Shown: positions 7,042 to 13,216 of the stretch, one piece after another | Layout of the letters: each line of letters opens with the position of its first letter | How positions within the stretch are numbered: position 1 is the stretch's first letter | Assembly: GCA_003667245.1 (NCBI GenBank) | Contig: RCNN01000463.1 | Span: forward strand, 1-13,216 | DNA from: Heterostelium multicystogenum | Taxonomy: Eukaryota > Evosea > Eumycetozoa > Acytosteliales > Acytosteliaceae | Reading direction: 5' to 3' | DNA: 13,216 nucleotides | Translations under genes and position numbers: made by a program | The notes under the pieces: model-generated | Told to the model about the DNA's origin: nothing | Databases searched by the model: none | Seen by the model: the letters and a program-made list of their open reading frames with translations, nothing else

Positions 7042-10000
7042 ATGAAAAAAGTACAATCAAATAAAGTTTGTTCAACCTTCACTGACAGTCCAGTAACCAA
7101 CTTTCCAAAATCAATAGACATTTTTTCATCTTCAAATTCTCTAGACTTAAATAATAGTCCTTCATTTATTAATACTTCTTTTAGTGATATCGATACAATT
7201 AACATTGGAAAATATAACACTACTACCAATAATAACAAAAACGATATAGATAGTCTATCATCACCAAACATATTGTTTAGAAATATTACACTGGATCATA
7301 CATTTTCTCCACCAATCCCTCTGTCAAAAGAAACTCGAAAGAGAAAAATGTCTTCTCCATCCAGCTCACCGTCAATGAACAAGACAAAAAGTCCAATCAA
7401 CCTATTTAAACAAACATGACTTGCCAGATGATTTTACCCCATTCATTGCCAAGGAGACATCCAGCCGTGACACAGAGATTAAGCGCCTACCAACTATGTT
7501 TGACGATATCGACCTTTCCAAAGCCCACGGTATAATGAATTCTCCCTCATCTGCAGAATCTACACCAAGATTCCATATGAATGAAGTTAAGAAGAACCTA
7601 TTTTTTTGGCTACATCTCCGAACGATTCTTTCAACTTGAATCATAATTTGACATCTTCATCAGCCTCAACTGCTTCTTGTTTCTCAATGGATCACAGTGC
7701 AAATAGTATTCAAATTGATAACTCCAAAAATAACAATTTCAGCACTTCATCACAACCAGGAGTACCAATAACAGTTTTCCCCAACAAAAAATAACCGAAC
7801 ACCAGTTGGAAATACTAAGCTCTGGCAATCATCATCGAGTGTCAATTCTATTGTTGATTTGTTTGAAAAACCAATCTCAAATTATTGATTCACTTTCTTT
7901 GATGGTTTCTCCACCAAGAATTGAAAAGATGACTATCAATGACTTGGAGAACGAACACCTGAAAATGGAGTTGTCCGAAAGAATCAAAAAAGTCAAAGAA
8001 ATACAACACAGTCCTCGAGCTAGAAAGAGCACTTATGTTTGAGCCAAGATGCCACTGTGTCCATTGTCACAACTACAACCAGCCCATGATTTCATCCGAT
8101 AATATGAGTCAAAAGACTCTATTCGAACTAAAGTCTGCTTTAAAAACATTTAGAGTAAGTAGTACTAAATTATTTCAATATTCAACAATCATGGAATAAA
8201 TATTAATAATATTTCTAGGATGGAGATTTCTCAATTAGATTGTCGTCCAATGACTGTTCCGGTATTGGAAAAGATATAATCGAAATGTTTAATGATGCTG
8301 TTGCACTCTGTGACTCAATGGCCAAGGAGTTTACACGTGTTGGTAATCAAGTCGGTAAAGAAGGTAATACCATGGACAGAGCCCTTTTGCCAGAAGCCAA
8401 TGGAAGTTGGAAATTCTGTATTGATTTGGTCAACAACACTGATTGGTGACATGGTCCAGCCAACCGAAGAATTGTAAGAGTAATGGTTTCGTAGCCAAAG
8501 GTGATTTGTCACAAACCATCAAGATGGAGTACGGATCCGGAAAGCAATTGAGAGGAGAATTCCTTCGAATTGCCAAAGTTGTAAATAACAATGGTTTCTC
8601 AACTTAAGAGTTTCAGTTCTGAAGTAACTCGTGTTGCTCGTGAAGTAGGAACTGAAGGAAAACTTGGCGGTCAAGCTGTTGTGCCAGAGTAGATGGAATT
8701 TGGAAAGACTGACCGACAATGTAAATACTATGGCATCCAATTTGACAACCAAGTAAGAGCCATTGCCAATGTAACTACAGCCGTAGCTAGTGGTGATTTG
8801 TCAAAGAAGATCACACTTGATGTCAAAGGTGAGATTCTTGAGCTCAAGAAAACTATCAATACAATGGTTGACCAGTTGAACTCCTTTGCATCTGAAGTAA
8901 CTCGTGTCGCTCGTGAAGTAGGAACCGAAGGTAAATTAGGCGGTCAAGCCCAAGTCAAAGGTGTTGATGGAGTCTGGAAAGATCTGACCTACAATGTAAA
9001 CACAATGGCTGCCAATCTCACGGGTCAAGTAAGAGCAATCGCTGAAGTAACTACTGCAGTTGCTTGTGGTGATCTATCCAAGAAAATTACTATTGATGTA
9101 AAAGGTGAGATCTTGGAGCTGAAAAACACCATCAAACAATGGTTGATCAGCTCAATTCTTTTGCATCTGAAGTAACTCGTGTGGCCCTGGAAGTCGGTAC
9201 CGAAGGAACACTAGGTGCCAAGCCGAAGTAAAGGGTGTCGATGGAGTCTGGAAAGATTCTGACTATAATGTAAATATTATGGCAGCCAATCTGACGGACC
9301 AGGTAAGAGAGATCGCTTTGGTTACTACCGCGGTAGCTACTGGCGACCTTTCTAAGAAGATCAATCTCGATGTCAAAGGTGAGATTCTCGAGCTCAAGAA
9401 CACTATCAATTACAATGGTTGACCAGTTGAACTCCTTTGCATCTGAAGTAACTCGTGTCGCTCGTGAAGTAGGAACACAAGGAAAGCTTGGTGGTCAAGC
9501 TCAAGTCAAGGGTGTAGGAGGAGTCTGGAAGGACTTGACCTACAATGTAATACTATGGCTGCCAATCTCACGGTCAAGTAAGAGCCATTGCTGAGGTTAC
9601 TACTGCAGTAGCCTGTGGTGATCTGTCCAAGAAAATTACAGTAGATGTAAATGGTGAAATTCGTCAGCTCAAGGAGACCATCAATACAATGGTTGACCAA
9701 TTGAACTCATTCGCTTCTGAGGTAACCAGAGTAGCTCTAGAAGTAGGTACCGAAGGTAAAACTGGTGGTCAAGCTCAAGTCAAAGGTGTTGGTGGTGTCT
9801 GGAAAGATCTGACCTATAATGTAAACACTATGGCTGCCAATCTCACGGGTCAAGTAAGAGCCATCGCCGAAGTTACCACTGCAGTAGCGAGTGGTGATTT
9901 GTCAAAGAAGATCACACCTTGATGTCAGGGGTGAGATTCTCCAACTCAAGATGACTATCAATACAATGGTTGACCAGCTTTTCTACATTTGCAGCAGAGG

Positions 10001-12211
10001 TAAACTCGTGTTGCAGGAGAAGTAGGTACCGAAGGAATACTCGGAGGACAAGCCGAAGTGAAAGGTGTCGGAGGTGTCTGGAAAGACTTGACCGACAACG
10101 TAAACACGATGGCTGCCAATCTCACTGGACAGGTAAGAGCCATTGCCGAAGTCGCAAAGTCCGTAACCAAAGGTGACTTTACCAGAGTCATTTCTGTAGA
10201 GGCCAAGGTGAGGTTAACATTCTAAAGGCCATCATCAATGAGATGATTCATTAACCTCAAGGAGACCACAATTAAAAAACACCTTGGCCAAGGAAGCTGC
10301 CGAAGCTGCATCAAGAGCCAAATCCGATTTCATGGCAACAATGTCCCATGAGATTAGAACTCCAATGAATGGTATCATTGGTATGACAGATCTAACATTG
10401 GATTACCGAATTGAATGCCGAACAAGAGAATACTTAACAATGGTGCAATCATCTGCCGCATCACTCTTAACTATCATCAATGATATTCTTGATTTCAAAA
10501 GGTAATTAACACATCTCTAGATTCTTATAATAACACCCTCTAACATACTTACCATTCCATAGATTGAAGCAGGAAGACTTGAATTAACAAGAGTGACTTC
10601 TCACTTAGAACCATTCTATATGAAACCCTAAAGACCCTGGCATGGAGATCTCACCAAAAGGGTTTGGAGATTATTTGTGATATTGTAACCAGATACCCCT
10701 GACCATTTGATTGGTGACCCAGGTCGTTTGCGTCAAATCGTAACCAACTTGGTCGGTAATGCCATTAAGTTTACTGCTGAAGGAGAGGTATCTCTCACTG
10801 TTAAGCTTGAGGACCTAACCAACGGTGAAGTTACTCTTGCTTTCTCAGTTGCTGACACTGGTATCGGAATTCCTGCGGAGAAGCTTCACTTGATCTTCGA
10901 AGCTTTCTCACAAGCCGACGGTTCAATTACCAGAAAATATGGAGGAACCGGTCTTGGTTTGACTATCTCCACTCGTCTTGTTTGAACTCATGGGTGGAAA
11001 GCTTAAGGCAGAGTCCATTCCAGGAAAAGGTAGCAGATTCGACTTCATTGCCAAATTCCCATTGGGTGCAGTCACTGAAAACTCCAAGATCATGTTGAAG
11101 GATGTCAATACACTTATCATTGACGACAACAAGTCTACTAGACGTGTATTACACCAGATGTTGTCAGAGTATGGTGTATCAGCCGATACCACCGACAGCC
11201 AAGACTCGGCCTTCCAAATGCTCAGAGAAGCCGCCATGAAGAAACAGCCATACGAATACATCTTCATGGATGCCCAACTTAATGGAAAGATGGATTCCTT
11301 GTCGCCGAAGCAATCAAGCAAGATCCATCGTTCGGACAAGCCACCATTATCATGTTGATATGTGGTAGCGGTCAACGTGGGGACCCAGAAAACAGAAGCG
11401 CAGTAATCTCTGGATACCTCTCCAAACCTGTATCCCCAGTTGAGATGCTTGAGGTTATTCAGTGCAGCACCAAACCATCGTTCAAAACAAACTTCAACAA
11501 ATCACCCGTGAGATTCCACAACCAGCTCCAATCCAATCCGAAATCCTGTTGGCCGAGGACAATGTCGTTAATCAGAGATTGGCCATTCGTCTACTTGAAA
11601 AGATTCGGTCATAAAGTTACCCTTGCAGAAAATGGTCTCCAGGCAGTTGCTGCCATCAGAGATGAAAGACTTTGATCTCATTCTCATGGATGTTCAGATG
11701 CCACACATGGGTGGATTCGAGGCCACCAGTACCATTCGTATCCGTGAGAAGGCGATGAACAAGCATACTCCAATCATAGCCATGACAGCACATGCACTCC
11801 AGAAGGACAAGGAGAAGTGTCTCAATGCAGGTATGGACGACTATCTCTCTAAGCCAATCAATCCAGATCAGCTTCGTGCTGTCATCGAAAAGTATCTTGG
11901 GAACCCTCCTCCAGTACAGCCACCTGCATCACCCCCGCTGACTCCAACCTAAGTGTCAAAGCGCAGCAGTTTCTCCAAGAGTATCAGTGCATCATGGACG
12001 AAGGAACAGAGCCATCAACTCAAACAATCCTGATAAGCTTTGCAGCGAGGCCCGACGACTACGGTTCTACGTCTCACACTTTAGCTCCGATATTGAAAGA
12101 GTGATACGCGAACTCGAAACCATCTCTAAGGACTACAGAGACTTAGAGAATGCTCGTTCCATCAGAAAGAGAATTGAAGCAGAAAATCAACAGACTCATT
12201 TCCTATCATAA
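7042..12211 (+). CDS. Hybrid histidine kinase with HAMP-repeat array (group III / Nik1-like), frameshifted
   Basis: A large soluble sensor kinase: ATP-dependent autophosphorylation on His, then phosphotransfer to receiver Asp residues. Order: Ser/Asn/Pro-rich disordered N-terminus (7042-7900); coiled coil ([20 protein letters not shown], about 7930-8040); a Cys/His cluster (8050-8070); seven HAMP domains (about 8470-10262); HisKA with [11 protein letters not shown] (His at 10347-10349); HATPase with N-box [18 protein letters not shown] and GGTGLGL; REC1; REC2; a helical tail. Introns lie at 8155-8218 and 10502-10562. No transmembrane segment or signal peptide is seen, so it should be cytosolic, like fungal Nik1/Os-1 osmosensors. 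Start 7042 is the first ATG of the open N-terminal frame. At least fifteen one-base breaks interrupt the frame (for example near 7415, 7600, 7795, 8440, 9135, 9545, 10685, 10985, 11290, 11945), although domain order and catalytic residues survive. In Dictyostelium such kinases feed the RdeA-RegA relay, so that is a possible output here. Confidence 0.92.
8050..8070 (+). other. Cys/His cluster in the kinase N-terminal region
   Basis: The frame reading [13 protein letters not shown] continues CHCVHCH, packing three Cys and three His into seven residues just after the coiled coil and before intron 1. The spacing could support metal binding or a redox-sensitive site, but it fits no zinc-finger class I know. 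The reading frame is supported by open coding on both sides (LELERAL before; [16 protein letters not shown] after). Confidence 0.6.
8470..10262 (+). repeat. HAMP-domain tandem array, 276-bp (92-aa) period
   Basis: HAMP units share [54 protein letters not shown] and [20 protein letters not shown]. The first copy (about 8470-8610) and last copy (about 10130-10262) diverge; the five central ones are near-identical. Repeat starts (ATGGTT) lie at 8591, 8864, 9139, 9415, 9689 and 9966, giving spacings of 273, 275, 276, 274 and 277. The ideal unit is 276 bp, so every copy with another length carries indels. In fungal group III kinases these linked HAMPs act as a stacked signal switch that sets kinase activity in osmotic stress. 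Confidence 0.92.
10284..11080 (+). other. Kinase core: HisKA dimerization domain and HATPase_c
   Basis: The H-box is [18 protein letters not shown] with the phospho-His at 10347-10349. The dimerization helices continue [20 protein letters not shown], then intron 2 (10502-10562) interrupts the DF-K-IEAG motif and IEAGRLEL follows. The ATPase part has [20 protein letters not shown] (N-box Asn near 10758), VADTGIGIP (G1), [18 protein letters not shown] and GLGLTI (F and G2 boxes), and ends at [20 protein letters not shown]. All catalytic boxes are present. One-base breaks lie near 10410, 10500, 10600, 10690 and 10980. Confidence 0.93.
11098..11460 (+). other. First receiver domain (REC1)
   Basis: The sequence reads [16 protein letters not shown], with the acidic pair at 11122-11127. 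The phospho-Asp sits in [11 protein letters not shown] (11269-11271), followed after a one-base break by [17 protein letters not shown]. The usual Thr after beta-4 is replaced ([13 protein letters not shown]), and the Lys is in GYLSKPVSP. Asp and Lys are kept, so it may still accept phosphate, but the Thr switch residue appears absent. In fungal group III kinases only one receiver is typical, so this extra divergent receiver resembles the pseudo-receiver plus receiver pair of many other hybrid kinases. Confidence 0.82.
11540..11905 (+). other. Second receiver domain (REC2), canonical
   Basis: The start [20 protein letters not shown] carries the acidic pair (11555-11560). The middle [18 protein letters not shown] has the phospho-Asp at 11689-11691. 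Then come [20 protein letters not shown] (Thr switch) and [15 protein letters not shown] (Lys at 11851-11853). Every functional receiver residue is present. One-base breaks near 11605 and 11670 interrupt the frame. This domain is the likely exit point of phosphate toward an HPt protein. Confidence 0.92.
11950..12211 (+). other. Helical tail resembling a degenerate HPt domain
   Basis: After a Pro-rich linker ([12 protein letters not shown]) the receiver frame stops at 11952. A one-base change in the CCCCC run near 11935 would continue it as [18 protein letters not shown] last frame then reads [20 protein letters not shown], then [18 protein letters not shown] and [17 protein letters not shown], stopping at 12209-12211. 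Spacing matches an HPt helix bundle (the D..L...AHxLKG...A..L...LE pattern), but the phospho-His position is Arg (EARRL where AHxL is expected). It is a tentative identification from pattern alone. Confidence 0.45.
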
Positions 12212-12679
12212 CCAATCTTGCAAGTCTCCAAAGAACTAAAAAACAAAACAGCAACAACAAAGTTCAATGCTTAGCAAATCTCAATCCCTCCCCCCTGAAA
12301 ACTTTTACAACAACTAAAATTCATTGGCTAAATGAATCATATATATAATATATATTTAAAGTATAAAATTACAATATTTCAAACATATAATAAAATCAAA
12401 AAATATATAAATTTATTTAAAATCAAAACTACATTATCTTAACCTTATCTTTTCTTTATTTCTCTCTCCCTTAACTTTTACAATAATAATAAATTTTTGA
12501 GTCTTTTTAAATATTTTTTTTAAATTTTGTATAAAAATTTTATTAATTTTTTTTGACCTTCCTAAGTTGTGAGTCACAACTTAAAGTTATCATCAAGTTC
12601 ACTAAAAAGTTTTATTTTATATTATTTTTGTTTTATATTGTAGAATTTAAACAGATTAGATTATATAGAAAACAAAAGA
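12212..12679. other. AT-rich intergenic region between kinase and p24 genes
   Basis: Contains the kinase 3' UTR (A/C-rich, with an AATAAA candidate at 12389-12394), long A/T runs, a 21-bp palindrome (12563-12583), and the promoter of the p24 gene. I see no further gene. Confidence 0.5.
12563..12583. repeat. 21-bp near-perfect palindrome with TGAGTCA centre
   Basis: TAAGTTGTGA and TCACAACTTA flank a single central G, giving 10-bp arms with a 1-nt spacer. The centre TGAGTCA is the classic bZIP (AP-1/Gcn4) recognition sequence. It sits about 100 bp upstream of the p24 start codon, in promoter position. A role as a bZIP site is inference; the symmetry is directly visible. Confidence 0.75.
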
Positions 12680-13216
12680 ATGAATAGATCAACTATCTGT
12701 AGTTTTATTGCTTCTGGCATTATGCTATTCAATATTCATATTCATTCATGTTTGAAGTCAGACCTGCCGATGAGAAATGTATAACTGTGAATACAGAAGA
12801 GATACTTTGGTTAAGGGTAGCTTTGAGGATATCTCAGATAAGCTATCAAAGAACCTCGCTTACCCAACTGAATTGGTTGCTCAAAGGCTGCAAATGAGAT
12901 TCTATGTATTTTGAACAGCAATATCACAACTATTACACACCAATCAAACCACATCAATATTAATCATCCTTTCAAATGTATTTACTTTTAGATTCGTTGA
13001 TTCACAAAAACTCAATTGTATTCAGCAATCAAGATGCCAGAACTGGAAACTTTGCTTTCACTGCTCATGGGCTGGTGAATATTATTATTGTTTCTTGGAT
13101 TCATACAGATCCCGTAGGCTATCATAAATAGCAACCCAACAATATCAACACAACAACATCATCATCAGCGATAGATAATCCATCTAGAAAAAATAGATTA
13201 GAAGATCTTGATAGAG
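12680..13216 (+). CDS. p24/emp24 (TMED) family cargo receptor, 5' part, frameshifted
   Basis: Type I membrane protein of COPI/COPII vesicles that sorts cargo between ER and Golgi. The start at ATG 12680 gives a signal peptide (NRSTICSFIASGIMLFNIHI). After a one-base break near 12747 the mature start FEVRPADEKCITVNTEE appears, with the first conserved GOLD-domain Cys. After another break near 12800 it continues DTLVKGSFEDISDKLSKNLA and YPTELVAQ. An intron of roughly 80-90 bp (about 12907-12990, ending in ACTTTTAG) separates DSQK and, after further breaks, NQDARTGNFAFTAHG and GEYYYCFLDSYRS, which holds the second GOLD Cys. The family's coiled coil, membrane helix and KKXX-type tail are missing: a stop at 13125 closes the frame, and either a second intron or an error precedes a possible continuation (NRLEDLDR) at the window end. 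Exact splice phases cannot be fixed because of the breaks. Confidence 0.82.

Noticed and set aside
10541..10550. ATACTTACC, the 5' end sequence of U1 snRNA
   Set aside because: It lies inside a 61-bp intron of the kinase gene without any further U1 structure; a chance match.
7042..12211. Interpretation of the kinase as a true pseudogene
   Set aside because: All catalytic motifs, both introns and repeat identity are intact, and unrelated housekeeping genes show the same one-base breaks, so error is simpler.

Overview
The window looks like nuclear DNA of a social amoeba (dictyostelid) or a close amoebozoan relative. Intergenic DNA is extremely AT-rich, introns are short (about 60-250 bp) with GTAAGT/GTAATT-like donors and AT-rich acceptors, coding sequence contains Ser/Asn/Thr/Gln-rich low-complexity stretches, and genes are closely packed. 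The proteins are clearly eukaryotic: SmD1, mitochondrial ribosomal L33, a villin headpiece and a p24 cargo receptor. The organism assignment is an inference from style, not from a diagnostic gene.

Layout. Positions 1-205 (-) may hold the start of an unidentified gene leaving the window. 313-605 (-) is a two-exon mitochondrial ribosomal protein bL33m gene. It is divergent from a + strand gene (about 1062-2027) encoding a coiled-coil / Pro-Ala-repeat / C-terminal villin headpiece protein. 2552-3151 (+) is an intact three-exon gene for spliceosomal SmD1. From 3152 to 7041 I recognise no gene; the stretch holds AT-rich DNA, a small region with palindromes, and several short open stretches that could be exons or decayed coding sequence. 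7042-12211 (+) is the dominant gene: a large soluble hybrid histidine kinase with a low-complexity N-terminus, a Cys/His cluster, about seven HAMP domains in a 276-bp repeat array, a kinase core, two receiver domains and a possible C-terminal HPt-like helical region lacking the phospho-His. This is the architecture of fungal group III (Nik1/Os-1-type) osmosensing kinases. 12680 to the end (+) is the 5' part of a p24/emp24 (GOLD domain) gene.

Almost every gene except SmD1 is broken by several one-base frameshifts, even short housekeeping genes. The same conserved protein can be followed across each break, and repeat units deviate from their period by one or two bases. The simplest reading is indel error in a low-accuracy assembly, not pseudogenes. 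Gene models are therefore given as spans with the breaks described.

The genes are ordinary eukaryotic neighbours with no obvious operon-like link: translation in mitochondria, actin binding, splicing, phosphorelay signalling and ER-Golgi transport. The most interesting content is the HAMP-repeat hybrid kinase and its unusual ends.
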